Assembly (NCBI RefSeq): GCF_021190915.1
Contig: NZ_JAIOAP010000007.1
Span: 186,001-250,000, forward strand
Reading direction: 5' to 3'
Length of the DNA: 64,000 bases
Source of the DNA: Cohnella silvisoli
Lineage (GTDB): Bacteria > Bacillota > Bacilli > Paenibacillales > Paenibacillaceae
The notes under the pieces are model-generated. The model was not told where the DNA came from and ran no database searches. It worked only from the letters and a program-made list of their open reading frames with translations. Of the stretch, positions 28,778 to 37,724 are shown piece after piece. The first letter of the stretch is position 1. The number at the start of each line of letters is the position of its first letter. A program made the position numbers and the translations under genes.

Positions 28778-30370
28778 TCAGAAGCGCTGCTTGAATTGCT
28801 TCACCGTTTGCCCGGTCGTTTTTTTGAACACTTTGATAAAATAATTCGGGTTTAAGTATCCGACCCGAGCAGAGATCTCCTCCGTCGAATAATCCGTTTC
28901 CTTATACAGTCGGATCGCTTCCCGAATTCGGATACGGGTCAAATAATCGGAGAAGGCTTCGCCCGTCTCCTGACGAAACCGTTGGCTGAAGTGGTTCGGA
29001 CTGAAATTGACCAAGTCGGCCACTTCCTCCAAGCGGATCGGATTGCCGTAGCCGCTCTCTACGTATTGCTTGACTTTCACTACCCAGCCGCGGCTAGGCT
29101 GCATGGAAGAGATGACTTCTTGGGTTTGGGATAACCATTGTCGGACGACCCGCATAAACTCCGTACGCGAAAACACCTTCTTCAGCGCATCGGTCATTGG
29201 CCATAATAAACCGAATCGGGTACGAATTCCTTCCACGTCCAGATTATAGCGCTCGATCAGCAGATCCATGAGATGGGTCGATATCATTTCGCCAAGCCGC
29301 AGCCACTCCGACGGCAACAATCGATTATGCGAGTCTTCCAGTCGGACGCTAATTTCCTCGATCAGTTCTGCGAAATGCAAATACTGGATCCGATTCTTTA
29401 CCAGCCTGTACCAATCCAGCCATTGCTGCTCCGTAAACCTGCCGATTTCCCATTGCTCCCTGACGTAAATACCCGCTCCTTCGTAATAAGAAAGCTGGAC
29501 CGCTTCTTCAGCCTCTTCCCTGGATTGTCCCATCTTGGCGAGAGCAGAGTTTGAGCTGATTCCCGCGATGAGGCCGATATTCAAATTTTTGGCCCAAGTC
29601 GCCTTCAGCTCCTCTGCCTTCAGAAGTAATCCGCTCAAACCTTCCGCTTCCGTCTCCTCTTCCGTGAAGATGCAAGCCCCGTGAAGCAGCCCGGAATCCT
29701 CGCCGAAAAATTCGAGGTGCTTCAGCCGCGAAAATATTTCTTCCGCCTGCAAAGCCATCGCCTTTCTTTCCGTTGGCGAATATCCCGTTTCCCTCGGAAT
29801 CGGCTTGAGGCAAATCCACCGCATCGTCTGGCCCCAGCCTTCGAACCTCTCGAATATTTCCGGAAACTCCGCTTCAACCCGGATATTATTGCCTTCCGCC
29901 GTCCGGAGGAGCATCCTTTGCTTCTCATCCGCCAATGCATTCATCGCTTGCTGCGGCTGCAATTTCTGCCCTTGCTGGCGCGATCCGCTCGTTGAAGCAT
30001 CGCCGAATTGGAGGGAGTCGAGCACTCGCAGCAGTTCAACCGGCTCCATCTCATATTTCGAAATGTAGTCCGTAACGCCCAATTGAATGGCTTGGCGGGT
30101 ATATTCGAAATCGCTGTAGCTACTCAATATAATAAACTTCAGCCCTGTATCCATCAGTTTTAAATTCCGAATCAATTCGAATCCGTCCATGCCCGGCATG
30201 CGAATATCGGTAAGCACGATATCGAAAGACTGCTGCTTGGCTGCCTCGAGCGCTTCTTCCCCGTTCTTGTACACGCCCGTGATCTCATATCCCCGGTTCT
30301 CCCAATCGATAATCGATTGAAGCCCGATTCTGACAAGAGATTCATCGTCAACGATCATTACTTTGCGCAT
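28778..30370 (-). CDS. AraC-type response regulator (YesN-like)
   Basis: 530 residues. The receiver domain (about 1-120) has DDE at 8-10, phospho-acceptor Asp55 (IVLTDIRMPG) and Lys105. A long linker region leads to two AraC helix-turn-helix motifs at the end (IRLEEVADLVNFSPNHFSQRF and STEEISARVGYLNPNYFIKVF in part). Its start overlaps the end of the kinase gene by 23 bases; GGGGG is nine bases upstream. It likely activates the binding-protein/permease/rhamnosidase operon that begins 187 bases downstream. Confidence 0.93.
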   Translation of the reverse strand: MRKVMIVDDESLVRIGLQSIIDWENRGYEITGVYKNGEEALEAAKQQSFDIVLTDIRMPGMDGFELIRNLKLMDTGLKFIILSSYSDFEYTRQAIQLGVTDYISKYEMEPVELLRVLDSLQFGDASTSGSRQQGQKLQPQQAMNALADEKQRMLLRTAEGNNIRVEAEFPEIFERFEGWGQTMRWICLKPIPRETGYSPTERKAMALQAEEIFSRLKHLEFFGEDSGLLHGACIFTEEETEAEGLSGLLLKAEELKATWAKNLNIGLIAGISSNSALAKMGQSREEAEEAVQLSYYEGAGIYVREQWEIGRFTEQQWLDWYRLVKNRIQYLHFAELIEEISVRLEDSHNRLLPSEWLRLGEMISTHLMDLLIERYNLDVEGIRTRFGLLWPMTDALKKVFSRTEFMRVVRQWLSQTQEVISSMQPSRGWVVKVKQYVESGYGNPIRLEEVADLVNFSPNHFSQRFRQETGEAFSDYLTRIRIREAIRLYKETDYSTEEISARVGYLNPNYFIKVFKKTTGQTVKQFKQRF

Positions 30371-32093
30371 GCTGCGAATCCCCCGTTTCTTCCGGCTTCT
30401 GCAAAGGAACGACTATCGTAATCTGCGTGCCTTGACCAGGCACGCTCTGTATGGACAATCCATATTGGAGCCCGTAATGAAGCTGTATTCTTTCATTGAC
30501 GCTATGCAAACCGAAATGCTGGCTTGGATTCACGAGCCCGGTTTCGATTTCGGCCTTTTTCTCGGCCGTCATGCCCACTCCGTTATCGCTTACGGTCACA
30601 ATGAGCTGATCGACTGCCGCTCGAGCCGACACTTTGATCTCGCCCGTATGCTCGGATTGCGCCAAGCCGTGGATAAGCGCGTTCTCGATTAAAGGTTGCA
30701 GAAGAAACTTGAGCATTTTAACATTATCCAGCGCCTTCGGGATATCCGTCACGAATTCGAAGTGCTGGTAACGAACGTTCTGGATGGTGGCGTAACTATG
30801 CAGAATCGCGATCTCCTCGGCAAGCGGAACGGGATCTCCCGACCCGCGCAAGGCATAGGTTAAAAGCGTATTCAGCGAGTCCACCATTTCCTTAATATTA
30901 TCCTGCTTCTGGATCATCGCCATCCAGCGAATGGAATTTAACGTGTTATATAAGAAATGCGGCGACAGCTGGTTTTGCAAAACGCGGATTTCTGCATCTT
31001 TCTTCTTCTTCTCCTGCTTGGCTACTTCGTCGATAAGCTGTTCGATTTCATACATGATGGAAATAAACGTATCGTTCATCTCGACCACTTCGATCGCGCC
31101 GTTAAAATGCTTCAGTTTGCCCGGACGGACTCCCTTGATTCCTTGTTTCATATTCAGCATCAGACGCCGGATCGGGATGACCAGATCCATGGCGAGAAGA
31201 TGCGTCACCACAAGCCCAAGCACAATGCACCCGAGAACGATAAAAAGCGCCAGACGCACGGTGTGGTATATCGGCTCGTACAGTTGCCGAAGCGGGAGCT
31301 GTACCGATAACTGCCAACCGTTCTGGATTTTGTCTTCCGAATAAGAAAGCAGCTGCTTCTCGCCGGGATCGATCGAGATCCCGTTATCCACGAGCACTGT
31401 GCCGTCCGCAGCCAGAAGTTTAAGCGCCGTATCCTCTTGAAACTTCGTTTGCCGGAAAATTTCCTCGATCGCTTCCACTCGAATAACAAGAGACAAAGTA
31501 CCGAGCTCGTTCAGCTTCTCATCCCTAATCGTCCGTCCAAGCCGAAAAGCCTTGAAGTTAGTGTAACCGTCATTATACGATTCCGGAGGAAACCACTTCG
31601 CAGCGCCTTTCATCTTCTCTACCTCACGACGGTATTGCGGATTTTGAACCTCGTAATCGTCAATCGAGTTTTTACCGTACGTATACATCGTTTTCGGCGT
31701 TTCGATTTTAATCGAACGAATATAGCTATTCTGATCGGCGCCAAGCCACAGAACGTTTAGCTTCTCGTTGATGATGCTCTCCAGCTTGAACTTGTCATAG
31801 GCCGTTGCCGGTTCTGAGGATACCAGCTTGAGCAAATCCCCGTCCGTCATGATTTGTTTGCTTAGCTGCTCGTAACTGCGCATCCGATCGTCGATTTTTT
31901 GTCCCATTAAACTAAGCAAATCGGTAGCGTATTCGGCGGTTCTCGCCTTGGAAGAGGTTGTGTAACTGTCTGTTAAATAATATATGCCCGTTAATGCAGG
32001 TAAAAGAATAAGGGGGGTGTACACCAATATGAGCTTATAAGGCAAACGAATCTTGCGCCATCCTAACGTCATCCACAATTTGATGTTGTTCAC
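30348..32093 (-). CDS. YesM-type sensor histidine kinase
   Basis: About 581 residues. One membrane segment lies near the N-terminus (LILVYTPLILLPALTGIYYL) and another around 280-300; between them is an extracellular sensor of about 240 residues. A HAMP-like region precedes the His_kinase domain, with the active His in QNQLSPHFLYN (residue 379 from this start), N-box LIENALIHGL and DNGVGM. The GTG at 32093 is chosen because GAGGGGG is eight bases upstream; the open frame runs to 32162. It is coupled to the regulator and should report rhamnoside availability. Confidence 0.92.
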   Translation of the reverse strand: MNNIKLWMTLGWRKIRLPYKLILVYTPLILLPALTGIYYLTDSYTTSSKARTAEYATDLLSLMGQKIDDRMRSYEQLSKQIMTDGDLLKLVSSEPATAYDKFKLESIINEKLNVLWLGADQNSYIRSIKIETPKTMYTYGKNSIDDYEVQNPQYRREVEKMKGAAKWFPPESYNDGYTNFKAFRLGRTIRDEKLNELGTLSLVIRVEAIEEIFRQTKFQEDTALKLLAADGTVLVDNGISIDPGEKQLLSYSEDKIQNGWQLSVQLPLRQLYEPIYHTVRLALFIVLGCIVLGLVVTHLLAMDLVIPIRRLMLNMKQGIKGVRPGKLKHFNGAIEVVEMNDTFISIMYEIEQLIDEVAKQEKKKKDAEIRVLQNQLSPHFLYNTLNSIRWMAMIQKQDNIKEMVDSLNTLLTYALRGSGDPVPLAEEIAILHSYATIQNVRYQHFEFVTDIPKALDNVKMLKFLLQPLIENALIHGLAQSEHTGEIKVSARAAVDQLIVTVSDNGVGMTAEKKAEIETGLVNPSQHFGLHSVNERIQLHYGLQYGLSIQSVPGQGTQITIVVPLQKPEETGDSQHAQSNDR

Positions 32094-32150
32094 CTGCGTC
32101 ACCCCCTCTAAGTCTATCCTGCCGCTTCCCCCCCATTCTAACATAAACAA

Positions 32151-32194
32151 AACGCCGACCACCGGAATGATTTCTCACTCCAAGCGGCGGCGTT
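32151..32194 (-). terminator. Terminator-like hairpin after the dioxygenase gene
   Basis: Arms AACGCCG / CGGCGTT enclose an inner structured loop. On the minus strand the hairpin is followed by TTGTTTATG, a weak T-run. It separates the dioxygenase from the kinase gene. Confidence 0.5.
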
Positions 32195-32206
32195 ATAGCG
32201 ATCAGA

Positions 32207-33010
32207 TCATTTATCGAAAGCACCTTTCATGTGATAGTCCATGGAACCGGGATCGATCTCGTCTTCTTTGCGCTGAAAGCGGTATTCAAGGGATACTCTC
32301 AATCGGTCCTCGGTGCGGTTATCCAGAGCTTTATGCAAAGTATGTCCATGGAACATCAGCAAATCCCCGATGCGAAAATCGGTCGTCAGCCAAGGCAAGC
32401 CCAACTGCTCGCAACGCTCGTGGGATACGCCGTGACCTCCCGTGCCTTGCATCGGTTCATGCTCAAGCATTCCCAAATGGTTGGACTTGGGCATAACGGC
32501 TAAACCCCCTAGTTCTCCTGGACAATTGCCTGCCGGAATCCAACAAGTAAAGGTGTCCGGAGTACCCTTGATATAGAAGTAATCCTGATGCGGGGGCGTC
32601 GTGTTCTTAAAGCTGCCGGGTAACGTAATCCGTCCTATACGACGCCGGTGCTCCTGGATTTCGGAATCCAACAATCCGGATAACAATAGCGAAAGCACGG
32701 GGCTGCTCCCGAAAGCGTTAAAGCGGGGAAGCTCCAATATCCGGCGATAGATCGGCGAAGTCTCGAATTTAGTCGAGGTCGGGAAGCTTTGACCTGAGTA
32801 GATTCCGTCCGCCAGCGGGGCGTCCCTATTCACGTAGCCATATTCGCTAGCAATCTCCAGCATATCCTCTCGGATTTGCTCTAACGCCTGAACGTCCAAT
32901 ATTCCTCTAAAAAACAAATAGCCGTCCTCTTTGAGCTTGTTTCTTAGCATCGGTAGATCGTGCAGCCATGCGTTCGATGATTCCAGTTCATGCTCCAGTT
33001 GGGTGCTCAC
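32207..33010 (-). CDS. Phytanoyl-CoA dioxygenase (PhyH) family protein
   Basis: 267 residues. The Fe(II) site of the PhyH double-stranded beta-helix is visible: HQD (His141, Asp143 from this start) and a distal His in HTLHKALDN (His226), with Arg in RLRVSLEYRF for 2-oxoglutarate. It should be a cytoplasmic iron- and 2-oxoglutarate-dependent hydroxylase; the substrate is unknown. The GTG at 33010 with GAGGAGG nine bases upstream is favoured over the longer frame. It diverges from an AraC regulator, a common pairing in Paenibacillaceae, so it is probably controlled by that regulator. Confidence 0.87.
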   Translation of the reverse strand: MSTQLEHELESSNAWLHDLPMLRNKLKEDGYLFFRGILDVQALEQIREDMLEIASEYGYVNRDAPLADGIYSGQSFPTSTKFETSPIYRRILELPRFNAFGSSPVLSLLLSGLLDSEIQEHRRRIGRITLPGSFKNTTPPHQDYFYIKGTPDTFTCWIPAGNCPGELGGLAVMPKSNHLGMLEHEPMQGTGGHGVSHERCEQLGLPWLTTDFRIGDLLMFHGHTLHKALDNRTEDRLRVSLEYRFQRKEDEIDPGSMDYHMKGAFDK

Positions 33011-33085
33011 AGAATGTTGCCTCCTCATTGTTAGGTAAATGAAAAATTTATCTTTTATTGAGTCCGTACTCTTAATATAATTGAA

Positions 33086-33120
33086 TGATAATAGGATTTA
33101 TTTAGTTTTAATAATTATCA
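33086..33120. promoter_or_regulatory. Inverted repeat in the divergent dioxygenase/AraC promoter region
   Basis: TGATAAT at 33086-33092 and ATTATCA at 33114-33120 are perfect inverted arms 21 bases apart. The right part, read on the minus strand, matches the 15-base Fur consensus TGATAATNATTATCA at 13 positions. The region is AT-rich, so chance is possible; it may instead be the AraC operator. Confidence 0.35.
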
Positions 33121-33161
33121 TTTGCACTTTATAAAGAATTTTAGGAAGGAGCGGATTGCAG

Positions 33162-34052
33162 GTGAGTGAGGAAATCCGCTGGGAAAAATTGAACCCGCTC
33201 GTGTCGTATGCCAACAAATTGGCTTGTTCGCCCGGTTATACTTTCGGTCCTAGAATCGTCCAAGATCGTCAACTGATTTGGGTTGCCGAAGGATCGGGCG
33301 AAGCCATGATCCAGAACAGGCGCTACAGCGTCTCGAGCGGGGATTTATTTCATTACGGTCCCCACGTTGTGCACCGGTTCACGGCGGATTCCACTCGTCC
33401 ATTCGTTTTGTGCGGGTTACACTTTCAAACTACCGGCGATATGCCGGAACAAGGTGCGCCTCTCTATCGCTATCCGATAGACGTGTCTGAAGATTACAGG
33501 CTGGATTATCCCAACACGTTAATTATCGGTCAACAGCCGGAGCGGCTGGACTTACCCGAATATATGCGGTTTACGGGTACGAAAGCGGAACGTTATTTTA
33601 ATCATTTCGCGCAATCGTTCCAGCAATCGGAACCGATAAACCATCTGCTCAATCGGGTAAACTTGATTCAGCTTCTCGTGGAGTTGCATCAGCTTACCCG
33701 CCGACAGTCGGAGGAAAACTCGGAGAACGGAATTCTACTCCGTGTCGTTCAAGATCATTTAAAAGAAAGAGCAGCCAAACCCTATAACCGGGCATGGCTG
33801 CGTGAATGGACGCATTATCATGAGAATCATGCTTCTTCCTTGTTTCAGAAACAATACGGTCAGTCGCCCCATGATTATTTTCTGGAATGTAAATTGGATT
33901 TAGCCAAATCCATGCTAACGCAATCCGGGCAGCCCGTCAGCGAAATCGCCGAACGGCTCGCTTTCGGATCGATCCATTATTTCTCGCGATTGTTTAAGTC
34001 TAGAACCGGACTAAGCCCATTGGCTTATCGTCAGAAGAGCAGGCTCATCTAG
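33162..34052 (+). CDS. AraC family transcriptional regulator
   Basis: About 296 residues. An N-terminal cupin-like ligand domain (RRYSVSSGDLFHYGPHVVH) is followed by a C-terminal AraC DNA-binding domain with two helix-turn-helix motifs (SEIAERLAFGSIHYFSRLFK is the second). AGGAAGGAG ends ten bases before the GTG at 33162 and four bases before a TTG at 33156; either could start translation. It is divergent from the PhyH gene and probably regulates it, perhaps in response to a sugar-like ligand. It ends nine bases from the convergent hemY stop. Confidence 0.85.
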   Translation: MSEEIRWEKLNPLVSYANKLACSPGYTFGPRIVQDRQLIWVAEGSGEAMIQNRRYSVSSGDLFHYGPHVVHRFTADSTRPFVLCGLHFQTTGDMPEQGAPLYRYPIDVSEDYRLDYPNTLIIGQQPERLDLPEYMRFTGTKAERYFNHFAQSFQQSEPINHLLNRVNLIQLLVELHQLTRRQSEENSENGILLRVVQDHLKERAAKPYNRAWLREWTHYHENHASSLFQKQYGQSPHDYFLECKLDLAKSMLTQSGQPVSEIAERLAFGSIHYFSRLFKSRTGLSPLAYRQKSRLI

Positions 34053-34061
34053 CAAACATAT

Positions 34062-35543
34062 CTATGCCTTAGCCAATACGGCCTCAGCTGCTTGTTTCCC
34101 TTTCGCGACGCAGTCCGGCAACCCGACTCCCTCGAATGCCGCGCCCGTAACGAGAACGCCGGGTAGTCGTTTGCTTAACTCTTCTCGGAAAGAAGCCGTC
34201 GCCTCGACATGCCCTACCGGATATTGCGGCATGGAATGGCGAAGCCTCGTAATCTCGACGAATTCGGGGATCGCCGTAAGCCCCATCAGATCATATAAAT
34301 CCCGTTGGACCACGCCTGCCAGAACGGCATCGGACAGCTCTACGCCTTTCTCGTCCTTTGCGTTTCCAACGTAACAACGGATCATTCGTTTGCCTTGCGG
34401 CGCAGTATGCAGCCATTTAGACGATGTCCATGTGCTCGCCGTGATATGTCTATGCTCCCCTTGCGGAACGAGAAATCCGGACCCGTCGAGCGTGTGATTA
34501 AACCCGGTTTCATCGTAGGCGAGCACCACGTTGGCGACGGAGACGTAACGAACGTTCGTCAATGCGGTTACATCGGTATGCTCCGCAAGCAATTCGGCAG
34601 TGGCATAGGCCGGCAAGGTAAAAATCACCTCGTCGGATTCTATCGCTGTGTCGTCGGATAGATGAAGCCGGTAAGCTCCTTTACTTTCCGGCATCTCTTC
34701 GAACGTCCGTTCCAAATATTCGACTTGCGCTCCCATGCGTATATGGCAGCCATCCGCTCTAAGATGCGACTCAAGCGCTTCGATGACGGAAGACAAGCCG
34801 TTGCGGAACGTCATGAATACGGAGGCGGGCAACGGATTATCCGTTTTTCCGGAACTAACGGCTGCATTTGCTTGCGCCTCCGCTTTCGCTTTCGCGATCC
34901 GTTGGCTATCTCTTGTTCCCTTGATAAGGCTGCCGTGCGCCCTCACCATCGCCTTAAACTGCGGAAAGGTCGCTTGCAGCCCTAGCCGGTACAAGTCTCC
35001 GGCATGAATGCCCGCGAGCAGCGGTTCGTATATCCGCTCAACCATTTCCCTGCCCATCCGGCGTTCCAGAAAGGCTCCGACGGATTCGTCTCCCTCACGC
35101 CAATCCGGTGGAATATCGAGCTCCTCGAATGCTCGTTGCTTACCTTCCTCAGACACTAGCTCCGTCTTCATGAACATATCCGCATCGGTAGGAACGCCTA
35201 ATGTCATCCCCTCCGGCATCGGATGCAGCTTGCCGTTCAGCGCGATATATGTTTTTTTCGCAGCCGGATTCGTTCCGGTAAGTTCCCCTTCAAGCCCAAG
35301 CTCTCTCGCCAACTCAATCATGGGAAGTTTGCGGGCAAGGAACGAATCCGGTCCTCTTTCGATGACGAAGCCGTCCCGGCTAAGCGTATTGATCCGTCCG
35401 CCCAGCCTTTCCGAACCTTCGATTACCGTAACTTCGATCGTTTCTCCCCGCTCGCGCGCCAGCTTCCCCAAATAAAAAGCGGCGCTAAGGCCGGTAATAC
35501 CGCCGCCTAGCACCGCTACGCGGCGAATCTTCTGCATCGTCAT
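34062..35543 (-). CDS. hemY: Protoporphyrinogen/coproporphyrinogen III oxidase
   Basis: 493 residues. An FAD dinucleotide-binding motif (VLGGGITGLSAAFYLG) opens the protein, and GPDSFLARK, MGREMVERIYEPLLAGIHAGD and the C-terminal GAAFEGVGLPDCVAKG are characteristic of HemY. In Firmicutes this enzyme (CgoX) oxidises coproporphyrinogen III to coproporphyrin III in the coproporphyrin-dependent heme route. GGGGGG lies eight bases before the ATG. It is the last gene of hemE-hemH-hemY, three bases after hemH. Confidence 0.95.
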   Translation of the reverse strand: MTMQKIRRVAVLGGGITGLSAAFYLGKLARERGETIEVTVIEGSERLGGRINTLSRDGFVIERGPDSFLARKLPMIELARELGLEGELTGTNPAAKKTYIALNGKLHPMPEGMTLGVPTDADMFMKTELVSEEGKQRAFEELDIPPDWREGDESVGAFLERRMGREMVERIYEPLLAGIHAGDLYRLGLQATFPQFKAMVRAHGSLIKGTRDSQRIAKAKAEAQANAAVSSGKTDNPLPASVFMTFRNGLSSVIEALESHLRADGCHIRMGAQVEYLERTFEEMPESKGAYRLHLSDDTAIESDEVIFTLPAYATAELLAEHTDVTALTNVRYVSVANVVLAYDETGFNHTLDGSGFLVPQGEHRHITASTWTSSKWLHTAPQGKRMIRCYVGNAKDEKGVELSDAVLAGVVQRDLYDLMGLTAIPEFVEITRLRHSMPQYPVGHVEATASFREELSKRLPGVLVTGAAFEGVGLPDCVAKGKQAAEAVLAKA

Positions 35544-35546
35544 CGC

Positions 35547-36488
35547 TTAGTCCCCCCTACGCGCCAATCCGATAACCGATTCGGCTAAAGCCGCCATATA
35601 TTGAGCATCGTCATTCAGCATGCGAATTCTTTCCAAGCGTATGCCCCGTTCAGCGGCGAATTTCTTCGCTTCGATATCGATGTCATACAACACTTCTAGA
35701 TGATCCGAGACGAAACCGACCGGAGTAACAAGCACGGAAGGGACGCCTTCGTCGCTTAGCCGTTCAAGCGTCTCCAGTATGTCCGGCCCGAGCCAAGGCT
35801 GTCCGGTTTGTCCGGCGCTTTGCCAAGTAAACTGCCACTTTTCCACTCCGGCAGACTGGGCCACCGCTTCAGAGGTAGCAAGCAGTTGGTCCGAATAGGG
35901 ATCGTTCATCTCCAGAATCTTAGCCGGCAGACTATGGGCACTGAACAGCACCAACGTATCGGCGCGTCGTTCGCCAAACCGATCTAAACCTTCGCTCACC
36001 CTCTTGCTGAGCGCATCGATTAGCTCTGGGTGCAGATGATATTCATGAACGGGCTTAAGCGCAATCCCGTGTTTGGACGCTTCATCTTGTGCGCGTTTCA
36101 TATAACCGCCTACGCTCATGACGGAATATTGCGGAGTAAGCACGATTCCGACCGCTTCCTTAATGCCGTCCGCCGCCATCGCCGCGACTCCGTCTTCAAT
36201 ATAAGGAGCCGCATGCTTCAAGCCTTGATAACACACATAAGCGCCCTCTCCTGCCAGCTCATTCAACGTTCTTTGCAGTGCAGCCACCTGGCCGTTCGTA
36301 TTTTCCCGTAATGGAAACACGCCGCCAACAATAGAACGGTAACGATTCGTTAGATCTTCAAGTTGCTCCGCCGACGGGGGATTCCCCCGACGGATGTGCG
36401 TGTAATAGGCTTCGACGCCCTCTAAGCTTTCCGGCGTGCCGTAAGACATAACGAGCACTCCGATCGCTTTTCCCTGTGCTATGCTCAT
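35547..36488 (-). CDS. hemH: Ferrochelatase (coproporphyrin type)
   Basis: 313 residues. The conserved opening GVLVMSYGTPES, the catalytic His in LFSAHSLPAKI and the WLGPDILETL segment identify HemH. It inserts Fe(II) into coproporphyrin III, as known for Gram-positive CpfC enzymes, which lack the extra C-terminal extension of mitochondrial ferrochelatases. Its ATG overlaps the hemE stop by four bases, so the genes are coupled. Confidence 0.95.
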   Translation of the reverse strand: MSIAQGKAIGVLVMSYGTPESLEGVEAYYTHIRRGNPPSAEQLEDLTNRYRSIVGGVFPLRENTNGQVAALQRTLNELAGEGAYVCYQGLKHAAPYIEDGVAAMAADGIKEAVGIVLTPQYSVMSVGGYMKRAQDEASKHGIALKPVHEYHLHPELIDALSKRVSEGLDRFGERRADTLVLFSAHSLPAKILEMNDPYSDQLLATSEAVAQSAGVEKWQFTWQSAGQTGQPWLGPDILETLERLSDEGVPSVLVTPVGFVSDHLEVLYDIDIEAKKFAAERGIRLERIRMLNDDAQYMAALAESVIGLARRGD

Positions 36489-37540
36489 GAGGTCACCCCC
36501 GCCGCGATTTTCTGCTCGCTATAGGCATGTACGAAATCCGTCAAATCTTTTAATTTTTCGAGCGACGCTTCCGGGTACAATCCATGTCCAAGGTTAAAAA
36601 TAAAACCAGGCTCCCGCATCCCTTCGTCCAGCAACCTGCGGGCATGCTCATGAATTAACGCTGAAGGGGCAGTCAGTACATAAGGATCGAGATTCCCCTG
36701 AATCGCGAATTTGCCGCCCGTGCGGCGGCGTCCTTCGGACAACGGAACGCGCCAATCCAAGCCGATAACGTCACTCTTCAGCTCCGTCAGATGCGGCAAT
36801 AACTCTCCCGAGCTTACGCCGGGGAAATAGATTTTCGGTACGTTCAGGTCCGACAGCTTCGCAAAAATACTTTCCACATGCGGAAGCACGTATTCCCTGA
36901 AATCATGGGGAGCAAGCGAACCTACCCAGCTGTCGAACAATTGGACGGCTTTGGCTCCCGATTGGATATGCGCCCGCAAGTAGGTTGCGGCCATGTCCGC
37001 CAGTTTGCCCATCAGACTGTGCCAAATTCGAGGATCGCTATACATTAGAGCTTTCGTACGGATATAAGATTTGGAGGGACGGCCTTCAATAATATAGCTG
37101 GCTAGCGTAAACGGCGCGCCGGCGAACGTAATAAGCGGAACTTTGAGCTCGCGATCCAAGATTTTAATCGTCTCCAGGACGTGCGAGAGGTCGCGTTCTA
37201 CGTCCATCGGCTTCAAGCGTTCCACGTCGCTGGCGCTGCGTACCGGATTATGAATAACGGGGCCGACGTCTTTGACGATATCGAAATCGATCCCAATGGA
37301 AGCAACGGGATTCATAATATCGGAATATAGTATAGCAGCATCGACTCCGAGCTTATGTACCGGCATCAGAGACACTTCGGCAGCAAGCTCGGGTTGCTTG
37401 CAAATTTCGAGCAGCGAGTATTTTTCTTTTATTTTGCGATAATCGGGATCATATCTTCCGGCTTGGCGCATGTACCACACCGGCACACGGTTAACAGGCT
37501 CACTCCGGCACGCGCGAAGGAACAAATCATTTTCAATCAT
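36485..37540 (-). CDS. hemE: Uroporphyrinogen decarboxylase
   Basis: 351 residues. The signature VPVWYMRQAGRYDP near the N-terminus, YSDIMNPV and the later PKIYFPGVSSGELL match HemE. It decarboxylates uroporphyrinogen III to coproporphyrinogen III in the cytoplasm, the step before HemY and HemH. It is the first gene of the operon, with GAGG eight bases before the ATG. The 184-base gap to the divergent MFS gene must hold both promoters. Confidence 0.96.
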   Translation of the reverse strand: MIENDLFLRACRSEPVNRVPVWYMRQAGRYDPDYRKIKEKYSLLEICKQPELAAEVSLMPVHKLGVDAAILYSDIMNPVASIGIDFDIVKDVGPVIHNPVRSASDVERLKPMDVERDLSHVLETIKILDRELKVPLITFAGAPFTLASYIIEGRPSKSYIRTKALMYSDPRIWHSLMGKLADMAATYLRAHIQSGAKAVQLFDSWVGSLAPHDFREYVLPHVESIFAKLSDLNVPKIYFPGVSSGELLPHLTELKSDVIGLDWRVPLSEGRRRTGGKFAIQGNLDPYVLTAPSALIHEHARRLLDEGMREPGFIFNLGHGLYPEASLEKLKDLTDFVHAYSEQKIAAGVTS

Positions 37541-37724
37541 TAGGGCATCCTCATTTAGGTCATGGATTGGCTTTCATTGCTTTCATTATGCCCCTTTTGG
37601 AGCACGCGAACAACCTCGCAACCTCCATCGAGTATGACAATAGTTTGACAATGATCGTAATAGGCTCGCTAACTGCCTGTGATATACTGGGTATACTTAC
37701 GCGATTTAGACAAAGGAGCAACCG

